Assembly (NCBI RefSeq): GCF_001891165.1
Contig: NZ_LKKW01000002.1
Location: forward strand, 24,714 to 88,713
DNA from: Streptobacillus ratti
GTDB lineage: Bacteria; Fusobacteriota; Fusobacteriia; Fusobacteriales; Leptotrichiaceae
Direction: 5' to 3'
DNA length: 64,000 bases
The notes beneath the pieces are model-generated. The model did no database searches. It was not told the origin of the DNA and saw nothing but the letters and a program-made list of their open reading frames with translations. Position 1 is the first letter of the stretch. Each line of letters begins with the position of its first letter. A program made the translations under genes and the position numbers. This document shows, piece by piece, positions 8,869-17,243 of the stretch.

Positions 8869-9791
8869 TTTAAACCTCTTTCCTCAAAATAATAAAAAGT
8901 GTCAACTGTATCTAATAAATATCCGTCTACACCTATTTCATCTAATTTTTTTTGATAGTTTTTAATAATTTTTTTCCATTCATTATTCCAATATTTTACT
9001 ATATAGTTTCCTGACCAATCCTTATTTTCTTCTACTATCCAATCAGGATATTTATCATTCCAACTTTTTTCCCAGTAATAACGATAATCTTCTGCCTCTC
9101 CTATACTAAAATATGCTATTACTAATCTTCTATTTCCTGAACTCTTTTTCTTTAAATTTTCAATCTGATTTTTTGAAAAAAACTTTCCATTTATAGATGG
9201 TTCTATTAACAAAATATCAAAATCTGTATTTTTTAAAGCTTTCATATATTCTTCTAAATTCTTAAAATTTTCTGGATTTAATAAACATAAAAAATTTTTA
9301 GCATCACTTAAAGAATTAATATCATTTTGGTTAAATTCTTTAACAGGTTTATATATTTCCTTTGCTTCAAATGAAGGTAATAATTCATTCACAAAATTAA
9401 ATTTTTTACTTTCATTTTCTAAATTCTTTTTTGTATTTTCTCCTATCCCATAATTAATAGTTAATACTACTTTACCAGACCGTCTTATTGGAATTATCAT
9501 ATCTAGTAATTCATTTTTTAATTTTAATGATGTTTGCTTATTAAATTTTAATTCATCTCCATAAAAAAGTGATTCTTGTGTTGTTCCATTTGTTACTTGA
9601 AAAAACTCTTCATCAATATTACCATTATTAAAATATATTGAATTTCCATTTTGAGTTATAATAATTTTATCTTTACTTGTATTTTCTCTTAATTCTCTTA
9701 TCAAATCTCTCATTTTATTTTTATAAATCTCTTGTGAAAAAATATTAAAAGAAAAAATTAAAAAACAAAATATCATAAAATATTTTCTCAT
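8865..9791 (-). CDS. Exported TM1410/GH114-like putative glycoside hydrolase, apparently circularly permuted
   Basis: 308 aa with an N-terminal signal peptide (about residues 1-20). The C-terminal half has the hallmarks of the MJ1477/TM1410 family (related to GH114 endo-alpha-1,4-polygalactosaminidases): YFSIGEAEDYRYYW at 227-240, WSGNYIVKYW near 259-268 and GVDGYLLDTVDTFYY at 287-301 with acidic residues at barrel-strand ends. IIITQNG (43-49) and ESLFYGDE (73-80) normally follow those blocks, but here they come first. The protein ends at the point where the usual order would continue into its own N-terminus, so the barrel looks permuted. It lies between a lipoprotein and dapA, overlapping dapA by four bases. 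Role probably in envelope glycans; unproven. Confidence 0.68.
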   Translation of the reverse strand: MRKYFMIFCFLIFSFNIFSQEIYKNKMRDLIRELRENTSKDKIIITQNGNSIYFNNGNIDEEFFQVTNGTTQESLFYGDELKFNKQTSLKLKNELLDMIIPIRRSGKVVLTINYGIGENTKKNLENESKKFNFVNELLPSFEAKEIYKPVKEFNQNDINSLSDAKNFLCLLNPENFKNLEEYMKALKNTDFDILLIEPSINGKFFSKNQIENLKKKSSGNRRLVIAYFSIGEAEDYRYYWEKSWNDKYPDWIVEENKDWSGNYIVKYWNNEWKKIIKNYQKKLDEIGVDGYLLDTVDTFYYFEERGLK

Positions 9792-9802
9792 ATTTCACCC
9801 TC

Positions 9803-10630
9803 TTATATATTCATTAAATATTCAATTCTTTCATCAATAAATTCATTTATTTTTCTTAAATCTAACGAATCTTTTATGCTAGTTTTATTTATTTCATCTC
9901 TAATCTTAGTTAAATTTTCTAAATCTTTCTTAATAAAATAGTAATTTGCTTGTAGTAAATCTAACATCATTAAATAATTAATTCTATACCCTTGAAGTTC
10001 TGGATAAAACTTTTCATTTATTTTTCTAACTTCAATTCTAGCATTTCTAAAGTCTTCTTCTTTAAGAGCATCAAAATTATGTAAATTATTATAGAAAATT
10101 CTATTATACTTATTTAAAGGATAATCTTTAAATTTATCTTCCATATCTACTAAAACTTCTTCAACTTTTTCTTTTTCATTTGTAATAAAATATATATACA
10201 TAAATATTTCATCTGCTAAATAAGTTGGTTCTGCACTTTTAGATATCCAAGCATTGTTATAAGCATTATTGTAATCTTCTCTTTTAATTTCAAATAATGA
10301 TAGATAATTGTATACTAAAGGATTTATATTTTTAAGTTTATACATTTCAAGTATTTTTTCATCTGAAATATATAGTCTTTTAATAATTAAACTAGGTAAT
10401 GTTTCAGCAAAATCTGTTACTACAACATCATCAAATTCATACTGCATACTATTAAGTAGTTTAAAAAATTCTCTATCATAATAAAAATCTGTTTTTTCAA
10501 GTTCTGAATAAAGATAATTATGTTCGACTTCTTTAGTTATAGGGTTATAATCATTTTTATCTATAGTTACCTTATCTGAAATTGAGGAACAAGAACAAAT
10601 TAAAAGAAAAATAAATATATATCTTTTCAT
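9803..10630 (-). CDS. Hypothetical lipoprotein in the DAP operon
   Basis: A 275-aa protein with no family I recognise. Taking ATG at 10630, which has AGGAG five bases upstream, gives a short signal MKRYIFIFLLICSCSS with a plausible lipobox (Ile-Cys-Ser-Cys). A longer in-frame start at 10660 would overlap lysC and spoil the signal peptide. The mature part is mostly helical and charged, with acidic segments and pairs suggestive of TPR-like helices (residues about 105-250), but no clear repeat. It sits 7 bp after lysC and 11 bp before the GH114-like gene, so it is probably an envelope protein co-expressed with DAP synthesis. Confidence 0.65.
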   Translation of the reverse strand: MKRYIFIFLLICSCSSISDKVTIDKNDYNPITKEVEHNYLYSELEKTDFYYDREFFKLLNSMQYEFDDVVVTDFAETLPSLIIKRLYISDEKILEMYKLKNINPLVYNYLSLFEIKREDYNNAYNNAWISKSAEPTYLADEIFMYIYFITNEKEKVEEVLVDMEDKFKDYPLNKYNRIFYNNLHNFDALKEEDFRNARIEVRKINEKFYPELQGYRINYLMMLDLLQANYYFIKKDLENLTKIRDEINKTSIKDSLDLRKINEFIDERIEYLMNI

Positions 10631-10637
10631 ATTACTC

Positions 10638-11840
10638 CTATAATTCAAATTTTTCTGCAAGTAATCTTGCTACATTTTCAGCTATATTTTCATCAACTAC
10701 TATAGAAATAGTTATTTCTGATGTAGAAATTTGATGAAAACTTATATTATTTTCTGATAAAACTTCAAAAATTTTAGAAATAGTATTTATTGAAGTTGCA
10801 AGTCCTATACCAACAAGAGATACTTTTACAACATTACTATTTATAAGTATGTTATAATTATGGTCTAAATCATCAAACATTTTTTTAAGTATTTCTTCAT
10901 CATTTCTAGGTGATGTAAATGCAATACTTCCTTTTTCTGCTATTACATCATTTTGACTTATCATGTCAATTATAACACCATATTCAGAAGCCTTTTTAAA
11001 AATAGGATAAAGATTTCTAGCATAAGTTGGTATTCCATCTATAGTAACCATAACTATATTCTTATTAATAGAAATTCCTCTAATTTCTTTCTTTTCCATT
11101 ATTTTCTCCTTAAATGTAATTATTGTTCCATTTTCCATTCCAAGTGTTTTTCCTACATATATACTAATACCATATTTAAAACCAAGTTCTACTGCTCTTG
11201 GTTCCATTACACCTGCTCCAAGATATGCAAGTTCCATCATTTCTTCATATGATATATACTGTATTTTTTTTGAATTTTCATAAACCCTTGGATCTATAGT
11301 ATAAACTCCCTCAACATCTGTATATATTTTACATTCAGCATTAAGAGAACATGCAAGTGCTACTGCTGATGTATCTGACCCACCTCTACCTAAAGTGGTA
11401 ATATCTCCGTTTTCATTAATACCTTGAAACCCTGCAATAATTACTATCTTTCCCTCATTTAAATTTTTTAAAATTATTTCATTATTAATACTTTCAATAG
11501 TATTTTTAGTATGTAGACCTAACGTTTTTATTCCTGCTTGTTCTCCAGTTAAAGATATAGCTTTTTGACCAAGTTCTATTAATGCCATAGAAAGCAAGGC
11601 AATAGTTTGTTGTTCTCCTGTAGACATAAGTCTATCAAGTTCTCTTTTATCTGGATTTTTAGAAATTTCATTAGCTAATTTTATTAAATTATCTGTAGTT
11701 TTACCCATAGCTGATACTACAACTACTAAATCTTTTCCAGATTTCTTTACTTCAATTAAGTGTTTGGCAATATTCATTATTTTCTCTGTTGTTGCAACTG
11801 AACTGCCACCATATTTATGTACTACAATTTTTCTGTTCAT
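10638..11840 (-). CDS. lysC: Aspartate kinase
   Basis: Phosphorylates aspartate, the entry step to lysine, DAP, threonine and methionine. HKYGGSSVATTEKI (about residues 8-21) is the kinase signature. GFQGINENGDITTLGRGGSDTSA is represented by its conserved TTLGRGGSDTSA part near 150. The C-terminal third (from about 260) holds two ACT domains, the usual site of feedback inhibition by lysine or threonine. Length 400 aa is that of the monofunctional Bacillus-type enzyme. GGAG lies seven bases before ATG. A -10-like TAAAAT and TTGATA upstream suggest a promoter with a short leader of about 50 nt, too short for a lysine riboswitch. It heads the operon to asd. Confidence 0.94.
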   Translation of the reverse strand: MNRKIVVHKYGGSSVATTEKIMNIAKHLIEVKKSGKDLVVVVSAMGKTTDNLIKLANEISKNPDKRELDRLMSTGEQQTIALLSMALIELGQKAISLTGEQAGIKTLGLHTKNTIESINNEIILKNLNEGKIVIIAGFQGINENGDITTLGRGGSDTSAVALACSLNAECKIYTDVEGVYTIDPRVYENSKKIQYISYEEMMELAYLGAGVMEPRAVELGFKYGISIYVGKTLGMENGTIITFKEKIMEKKEIRGISINKNIVMVTIDGIPTYARNLYPIFKKASEYGVIIDMISQNDVIAEKGSIAFTSPRNDEEILKKMFDDLDHNYNILINSNVVKVSLVGIGLATSINTISKIFEVLSENNISFHQISTSEITISIVVDENIAENVARLLAEKFEL

Positions 11841-11929
11841 AAATTCTCCTAGTATTGTGCTTTTATATATATTTTACCACATTTTATATCAAGTTGCATA
11901 GTAAAAATATTATAACCATATCTTCCTTT

Positions 11930-11957
11930 TTGAGATTTTCAAGCTATAATATATTAT
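11930..11957 (+). promoter_or_regulatory. Candidate promoter of the MORN-repeat gene
   Basis: TTGAGA (11930-11935), a 16-bp spacer and TATTAT (11952-11957), about 25 bp before the ATG. An overlapping TATAAT at 11945 has no good -35, so the exact boxes are uncertain. Confidence 0.4.
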
Positions 11958-11981
11958 AGTAAATATTTATGGAGGTTCTTT

Positions 11982-12725
11982 ATGAGAGTTTATTTAGGTT
12001 TGGACAATACTCCCATTTTAAATGGAGAATACAAAATATTAAAATCTGTTGATTATCTAACTGAAATTATAGGTATAGAAAATTATAAAAATGGGCTTTT
12101 AGATGGAAAAAAAATAGTTTTTGATAATTCAGGTATAGGAAAACTTATTAAATCATTAAATTATGAAAATGGCGTATTAGTTTCTGAAGATGATATTGAT
12201 AATCCTAATGAATACATTCAACTTGCAATTGATGAGAATAAAGCTTCAAAAAGAAATGGAAACTATATACTTTATGCAAATGATGAAACATCTATTTTCA
12301 CTTTAAAAAATGGTATGTTTGAAAAAAATAAATGGATATTTAATGATAATCCTAACTTTGAAAATCCTATTTTGTTATCAATAGAACATTTTATAGCTAA
12401 TCATCATGTAGGAGAACAAGTATTTTTCCATGAAGATGGTAAAATAATGTTAATTGAATATTATAGAGAACATACAGGAGCCTTACCTGAAAAATCAACT
12501 TGGTTTGACTATGATGAAGATGGTAACCTTATATCAGAAAGAAACTTCAGAAGAAACAAAAAAGACGGTAGACATAAATACTATGATAAAAATGGTACTA
12601 TATATAAAGATATTTCATATAGAGATGGTAAATTATTTGGACCTTCAATTTATTACAAAGAAGATGGCACAAAACTTATAATCGATTATGAATTTGGTTT
12701 TAAAATAGGAGAAAGAGTAGAATAA
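11982..12725 (+). CDS. MORN-repeat (YwqK-like) protein
   Basis: 247 aa, cytoplasmic, no signal peptide. The C-terminal half carries MORN-type repeats of the form YDEDGNLISERNF..KKDGRHKYYDKNG and YRDGKLFGPSIYYKEDG (each shortened here), as in the toxin-antitoxin-associated YwqK family. The N-terminal half has weaker copies (NGLLDGKKIVFD, YENGVLV). Such repeats form beta-hairpin ladders used in binding; no enzyme motif is present. It is transcribed alone, divergently from lysC, with GGAGG before ATG and a hairpin terminator behind. Specific function unknown. Confidence 0.65.
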   Translation: MRVYLGLDNTPILNGEYKILKSVDYLTEIIGIENYKNGLLDGKKIVFDNSGIGKLIKSLNYENGVLVSEDDIDNPNEYIQLAIDENKASKRNGNYILYANDETSIFTLKNGMFEKNKWIFNDNPNFENPILLSIEHFIANHHVGEQVFFHEDGKIMLIEYYREHTGALPEKSTWFDYDEDGNLISERNFRRNKKDGRHKYYDKNGTIYKDISYRDGKLFGPSIYYKEDGTKLIIDYEFGFKIGERVE

Positions 12726-12747
12726 TGGGAATAAATTCCCATTTTTT
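12725..12747 (+). terminator. Rho-independent terminator after the MORN gene
   Basis: AATGGGAAT / ATTCCCATT stem (arms 12725-12732 and 12735-12743, very small loop) followed by T residues. Confidence 0.75.
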
Positions 12748-12808
12748 ATTGAAAATATTAGTTAAATAATATAGAATATAGTATACATAATATATAGGAC
12801 GGTGTAAA

Positions 12809-14095
12809 ATGAGAATAGTTGTAATAGGTGGAGGGGCGTCAGGAATGATGTTTTCTACACAATATAAAAAAATGAATCCAAATGACGAGATAATTTTATT
12901 TGAAAAAACTCCATATGTTTCATGGGCTGGATGTCCATCTCCATATTATATAGCAAATGAATTACCACTTAAAAAAGTTATAGGTTCTCCAGCTGATTCT
13001 TTTATAAACAAAGGAATAGATGTAAGAATAAACACTAAAGTAAGTGAAATAAATTTTGATGAAAAATATGTTATAGTTAATAACGAAAAAGTTTCATATG
13101 ATAAATTAGTATTAGCCATTGGTGCTAAATCTACTTTAGATATTAAAAAAGATAAATACTATAGCTTATCACATGCAGTTGATGCAATAGAAATCAAAAA
13201 TTTCATAGAAAATAATAAACCTAAAAATGCCTTAGTTTTAGGCTTAGGATTTATAGGTTTAGAAATGGTTGAAGCATTACTATTAAATAATATTAATGTA
13301 ACTGTTGTAGAAAAAGCTAATGATGTATTTAATATATTACCATTAGAATATAGAAATATATTAAAAGAAAAAATAGAAAATAAAAATGTTAAATTAATTC
13401 TAGGTAATGGAGTTAAAGAATTTAATGATGAAAATGTAATATTAGAAAATGATGAAAAAATAGATTTTGATATGTTAATAATATCTACAGGTATAACTAC
13501 TAAAACTGAAATATTAGGAAATAAAATTACCTTATTAAACAATAAAATAGTTGTTGATGATAACTTTAAAACAAATATAGAAGATGTCTATGCCTTAGGA
13601 GATGCTGTATTAAATAAAAATATCATAACTAATGAATATACTTATGCTCCTTTTGGTGATGTTGCTAATAAGCATGGAATGATGCTTGCTAAATTACTTT
13701 CAGGTAAAAAATCAGAATTTATAGGTGTTATAAATACATATGCAACTTCATTCTTTGATTTAAAAATTGCTGGTACAGGATTAACAGAAGCATCTGCAAT
13801 AAACAAAGGATACAATGTAGGTAAGGTAAATATGGAGGTATTAACTAAAAATTCTGGATTTAAGGATTCTATTTCTGGAAGTGCTGAAATAATTTATGAT
13901 AAAGATACTAATACTGTACTTGGAGCAACTATGATAGGAAATGAGGCTGTAGCTCAATTTATAGATCAAATTTCTATAGTTATTAGATTTAAAATAAAAA
14001 TAGATGATTTAATTTCTGTAGATTTTGCATACTCACCAACTAATGCTAGTGTATGGAACCCATTACTAGTACTTTATAGAAAAGTAATAAAATAG
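12809..14095 (+). CDS. CoA-disulfide reductase / NADH oxidase-like flavoprotein
   Basis: FAD-dependent pyridine nucleotide-disulfide oxidoreductase of 428 aa, cytoplasmic. The first FAD site is IVVIGGGASG (3-12). A single redox Cys at about 42 sits in YVSWAGCPSPYYIA, the arrangement of CoA-disulfide reductases and NADH oxidases. ALVLGLGFIGLEMVEAL near 137-153 is the NAD(P)H Rossmann motif, and VYALGDA near 268 the second FAD motif. A C-terminal dimerisation domain ends the protein. Likely roles are NAD+ regeneration with oxygen or keeping CoA/cysteine thiols reduced; sequence cannot decide. It has its own terminator. Confidence 0.82.
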   Translation: MRIVVIGGGASGMMFSTQYKKMNPNDEIILFEKTPYVSWAGCPSPYYIANELPLKKVIGSPADSFINKGIDVRINTKVSEINFDEKYVIVNNEKVSYDKLVLAIGAKSTLDIKKDKYYSLSHAVDAIEIKNFIENNKPKNALVLGLGFIGLEMVEALLLNNINVTVVEKANDVFNILPLEYRNILKEKIENKNVKLILGNGVKEFNDENVILENDEKIDFDMLIISTGITTKTEILGNKITLLNNKIVVDDNFKTNIEDVYALGDAVLNKNIITNEYTYAPFGDVANKHGMMLAKLLSGKKSEFIGVINTYATSFFDLKIAGTGLTEASAINKGYNVGKVNMEVLTKNSGFKDSISGSAEIIYDKDTNTVLGATMIGNEAVAQFIDQISIVIRFKIKIDDLISVDFAYSPTNASVWNPLLVLYRKVIK

Positions 14096-14115
14096 GGAGA
14101 TTTTCTCCTTTTTTT
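14094..14115 (+). terminator. Terminator of the flavoenzyme gene
   Basis: GGAGA (14096-14100) / TCTCC (14104-14108) stem, loop of three, then seven T residues. The T tract touches the -35 box of the tRNA promoter. Confidence 0.75.
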
Positions 14116-14116
14116 A

Positions 14117-14145
14117 TTGACAATAAAAATAAATTTATGTATAAT
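14117..14145 (+). promoter_or_regulatory. Consensus promoter of tRNA-Thr
   Basis: TTGACA (14117-14122), exactly 17 bp, TATAAT (14140-14145): an ideal sigma-70 promoter, ten bases before the first tRNA base. It begins right after the terminator T tract of the upstream gene. Confidence 0.88.
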
Positions 14146-14154
14146 AAATCATAT

Positions 14155-14230
14155 GCCGCTTTAGCTCATTCGGTAGAGCAACTGACTTGTAATCAGTAGG
14201 TGATTGGTTCGATTCCGATAAGCGGCACCA
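14155..14230 (+). tRNA. tRNA-Thr (anticodon TGT)
   Basis: 76 nt including an encoded CCA. Acceptor arm GCCGCTT (14155-14161) pairs with AAGCGGC (14220-14226); discriminator A; CCA at 14228-14230. The anticodon stem ACTGA / TCAGT encloses CTTGTAA, giving TGT, which reads ACA and, with wobble, other Thr codons. The T arm contains GGTTCGATTCC. It is a single tRNA transcribed alone. Confidence 0.96.
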
Positions 14231-14255
14231 TATTAAAAAATAAATTTGAATATAT

Positions 14256-14280
14256 AAAGGAGAGCCTGGCTCTCCTTTTT
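14256..14280. terminator. Bidirectional terminator between tRNA-Thr and dapB
   Basis: GGAGAGC / GCTCTCC stem (14259-14265 and 14269-14275) flanked by AAA on the left and TTTTT on the right, so it can stop transcription from both converging units. Confidence 0.85.
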
Positions 14281-14995
14281 ACATTACATCTTTCATATTA
14301 TATAATCCATTTTCAAGTTTTACTAATTTAGAAATAACATTTACTGCACCATCTGAAAATATTTTTCTTGACATAGCACTATGTTTTAATTCTATTATTT
14401 CATCTCCTTTAGCATATATTACTGAATGTTCTCCAACAATGGAACCACCTCTAATAGAGTGAACTCCTATTTCATTTTCTTGTCTTTTTTCATCTTTTCT
14501 TCCATATACTCTATTTCTTTTTTCATCAAAACAAGAATCAATAATATCAAGTAAAGTATTAGCTGTACCACTAGGAGCATCTATTTTTCTATTATGATGT
14601 GCTTCCACCAGCTCTATATCAAAATCTTTAAGTATTTTAGTTGCATATTCAACTATTTTATTTAAAGCATTAACTCCAAAAGAGGTATTAGTCGATTTAA
14701 GTATAGCTATATCTTTACTAGCATTTTCTATAATTTTCACTTCATCACTACTATGACCTGTAGTAGCAATCAATACATTTTTCTTTTTAGATACTGCAAA
14801 CTCTAAAATATCAGATGTTAATAAATGATTTGAAAAATCAATTATGACATCAAATTCCTTATCAACCTTAGAAAAAGAATTAAATTCACCCTTACCAAAT
14901 ATATCTACTCTTCCTACAAATTCATATCCTTTATCCTTAATAGAATTTATTAAATATTCTGACATTACTCCTGCACCAACTACCAATACTTTCAT
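14279..14995 (-). CDS. dapB: 4-hydroxy-tetrahydrodipicolinate reductase
   Basis: Reduces the DapA product with NAD(P)H. The N-terminal Rossmann motif is VVGAGVMSEYL (5-15). EAHHNRKIDAPSGTA (about residues 130-144) contains the catalytic His and Lys and the substrate-binding loop. IRGGSIVGEH near 175 is the C-terminal family motif. Length 238 aa is short-form but complete. It is separate from the other dap genes, at the end of a MATE-SDR-dapB unit, overlapping the SDR stop by one base (TAATG). Confidence 0.94.
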   Translation of the reverse strand: MKVLVVGAGVMSEYLINSIKDKGYEFVGRVDIFGKGEFNSFSKVDKEFDVIIDFSNHLLTSDILEFAVSKKKNVLIATTGHSSDEVKIIENASKDIAILKSTNTSFGVNALNKIVEYATKILKDFDIELVEAHHNRKIDAPSGTANTLLDIIDSCFDEKRNRVYGRKDEKRQENEIGVHSIRGGSIVGEHSVIYAKGDEIIELKHSAMSRKIFSDGAVNVISKLVKLENGLYNMKDVM

Positions 14996-15768
14996 TATTT
15001 TTCCTTTCTTTCCTGTATTTTTTCAACAAAAATCATCAATAATTTAACAGGTACAAACCTAACTAAAAATACTGTTATCTTATTTAAAATTCCAGGAATA
15101 ATCATTCTTTTTCCAATATGTTTTAAAGCATAATCTGCAACATTTTTAGGACTAGCAACACGCATATTATCAAATAATTTAGAATTTTCTAAATTAGAAC
15201 TTTTAACAAATTCTGTACTAGTTGCACCCGGTGCTAAAATAGAAACTTTAATATTACTGTCTTTTAATTCATGAGATATCGCATTAGTAAAAGATGTTAC
15301 AAATGATTTTGTAGCATAATATATACTCATTTTAGGTCCAGGCATAAAACTTGCTATAGAAGATACATTTAATATTTTACCTCTATCATATTTTAACATA
15401 TCTTGAAGATATAGCTTAGTTAATGATACTAAAGATAATATATTTAAATTTATCATATCTATTTCTTTGTCAAGGGAAGTTTCTGAAAAATCTCCAAACA
15501 GTCCAACTCCTGCATTATTAATAAGTATTTCTACAAATAGATTTTTGCTTTTTGTGTATTCATATATCTCTTTGGCACTAGATATCAAACTTAAATCCTT
15601 TTGTATTACATGTATATCTATGTCCCTATATTTCTCTTTAAATTTTTCTAAAATATCAATTCTTCTTGCAACCAAAATTAAATTTTTACCTTTTTTTGCA
15701 TAATTTTGTGCAATTTCCATTCCTATACCAGAACTAGCTCCAGTAATTAAAATATAGCTATTATTCAT
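14995..15768 (-). CDS. Short-chain dehydrogenase/reductase
   Basis: 257-aa classical SDR. ITGASSGIGMEIA (8-20) is the nucleotide-binding motif, NNAGVGLFG (about 85-93) the structural NAG motif, and the catalytic Ser (NVSSIA near 137), Tyr and Lys (YYATK near 151-155) are all present. A hydrophobic stretch at the C-terminus (about 233-247) may touch the membrane, as in the DltE/YqjQ-like group. Oxidoreductase of unknown substrate. It overlaps the MATE gene by eight bases and dapB by one, so it is co-transcribed. Confidence 0.85.
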   Translation of the reverse strand: MNNSYILITGASSGIGMEIAQNYAKKGKNLILVARRIDILEKFKEKYRDIDIHVIQKDLSLISSAKEIYEYTKSKNLFVEILINNAGVGLFGDFSETSLDKEIDMINLNILSLVSLTKLYLQDMLKYDRGKILNVSSIASFMPGPKMSIYYATKSFVTSFTNAISHELKDSNIKVSILAPGATSTEFVKSSNLENSKLFDNMRVASPKNVADYALKHIGKRMIIPGILNKITVFLVRFVPVKLLMIFVEKIQERKEK

Positions 15769-17119
15769 ATTTAATATTACTCCTCCAACTACTATTTCTA
15801 ATTATCACATAAAATATCGCTGCTGCTAAAAAATTTGAAAATAAATTACCATAAAATATTGAATAATATCCTAGGTATGAACTTGTAACAAGTATAAATA
15901 AATATCTAAATACCCATATTCTTAAAAATGACATTATAAGGGGGTATATATTTCTACCTAAAGCATTAAATACTGATTGTGTAATAATAAATAATGCAAA
16001 AGGAAATACTGAATATGTATAAATATTTAGTGCTTCTTGTGTTTTTATTGCTACATTATAGCTTGGCTCATATAAGGCAATTAAATATTTTGAACTTGAA
16101 AGAACTATAACTAAAAGTATTAATGCTACTATTTCTCCTATCAATAAACCCTTTTTATATATATCTTTAGATTTTTTAACATTCCCTACCCCTATATTCA
16201 TACTTATCATAGTTGTTACCGTAGTTCCTATAGATGTTGGAACGGTAAAACATATATTATTTATCTGTGATGCAATTGCAAGTCCAGCAAAAACATCAGT
16301 ACCATAAATTTCTATTTCAGCATTAATTAAATAAAAACCTAAATTTATTGAAGTAAATGATAATATAGTTGGTATTGATAATCTTATCATTTCTTTAACT
16401 ACAGAATAATCAAATCTATATTCCATAATGCTAAGTTTAAACTTATATTTTCTTATAAACAAATCATAATACATCCAAACTGTTGTAAAAATATATGCCG
16501 TTAATGAAGCAAATATTGCACCTTTAAGTCCCATTTTAAAGAAAATCAAATAAATAAAATTAAATAAAATTTTTAATATTAATAATACTATCATTCTATA
16601 AAAAGTTGCTTCTGGCTCACCAGTCGCACTTTTAATAGCATTGAATATAGATGCCATAAATTGAAATGGTATTATTAATGCACTAAGAGAAAAATATGTT
16701 ATAGCATAATTTCTAATAACAGGGTCATTTGGTGCTAAAAAATCAGCTCCAAAAAAACATATAGGCATTAAAAATATTCCTAATATAAAGCCAAAAATTA
16801 ATACTTGTAAAGAAACATTTTTTACACCTTTAAATTCTCCTTTACCATTTAACTGACCTATCATTGACATAGCCACTACACTTAATCCTTGAGATATAGC
16901 TATTAACATATTATACACAGGTTGTACATATGAAACACTTGCTCCAACATCTGTCCCCAATATTCTATTTAGAAACAATCCATCTGAAAATGGTATAAGT
17001 ACTTGAACTATAGACATCATAAATGTTGGTATAGTTAAAAAAAGTATTGTTTTTATAGTATCCCCATGTATTATCATTTCACGTCTTTCATCTAAATTCA
17101 TTTTTAATAAATTATTCAT
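15761..17119 (-). CDS. MATE family exporter
   Basis: About 452 aa with twelve predicted helices. The first MATE signature (TIPTFMMSIVQVLIPFSDG) lies near residues 30-50 of the protein and the second half-repeat (LSIPTILSFTSINLGFYL) near 250. I take ATG at 17119, which has GAGGG eight bases upstream; an in-frame ATG at 17152 has no ribosome site and overlaps the -10 box of the promoter. Exported substrate unknown. First gene of the MATE-SDR-dapB unit. Confidence 0.87.
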   Translation of the reverse strand: MNNLLKMNLDERREMIIHGDTIKTILFLTIPTFMMSIVQVLIPFSDGLFLNRILGTDVGASVSYVQPVYNMLIAISQGLSVVAMSMIGQLNGKGEFKGVKNVSLQVLIFGFILGIFLMPICFFGADFLAPNDPVIRNYAITYFSLSALIIPFQFMASIFNAIKSATGEPEATFYRMIVLLILKILFNFIYLIFFKMGLKGAIFASLTAYIFTTVWMYYDLFIRKYKFKLSIMEYRFDYSVVKEMIRLSIPTILSFTSINLGFYLINAEIEIYGTDVFAGLAIASQINNICFTVPTSIGTTVTTMISMNIGVGNVKKSKDIYKKGLLIGEIVALILLVIVLSSSKYLIALYEPSYNVAIKTQEALNIYTYSVFPFALFIITQSVFNALGRNIYPLIMSFLRIWVFRYLFILVTSSYLGYYSIFYGNLFSNFLAAAIFYVIIRNSSWRSNIKYE

Positions 17120-17151
17120 ATATTCCCTCTTATTATTTTCAATATAAATCA

Positions 17152-17180
17152 ATAATACTTTATACTGAATATTAAGTCAA
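17152..17180 (-). promoter_or_regulatory. Promoter of MATE-SDR-dapB
   Basis: Minus strand TTGACT (17180-17175), 17 bp, TATTAT (17157-17152). Divergent from the radical SAM promoter; the two -35 boxes are only 14 bp apart. Confidence 0.7.
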
Positions 17181-17194
17181 GGAATTTTAATATA

Positions 17195-17223
17195 TTGTCT
17201 TATTTTCATATGTAAGGTATAAT
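17195..17223 (+). promoter_or_regulatory. Promoter of the radical SAM gene
   Basis: TTGTCT (17195-17200), 17 bp, TATAAT (17218-17223), 20 bp before the ATG. Confidence 0.72.
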
Positions 17224-17243
17224 TTAAGGGTAAGAGGTGTTTT

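Noticed and set aside
11841..11900. Possible lysine riboswitch before lysC.
   Set aside because: The leader is about 50 nt, far shorter than the roughly 170-nt lysine riboswitch, and no conserved helices are visible.
12454..12681. 75-codon frame inside the MORN-repeat gene.
   Set aside because: Fully overlapped in another frame by a gene with clear repeats; no independent support.
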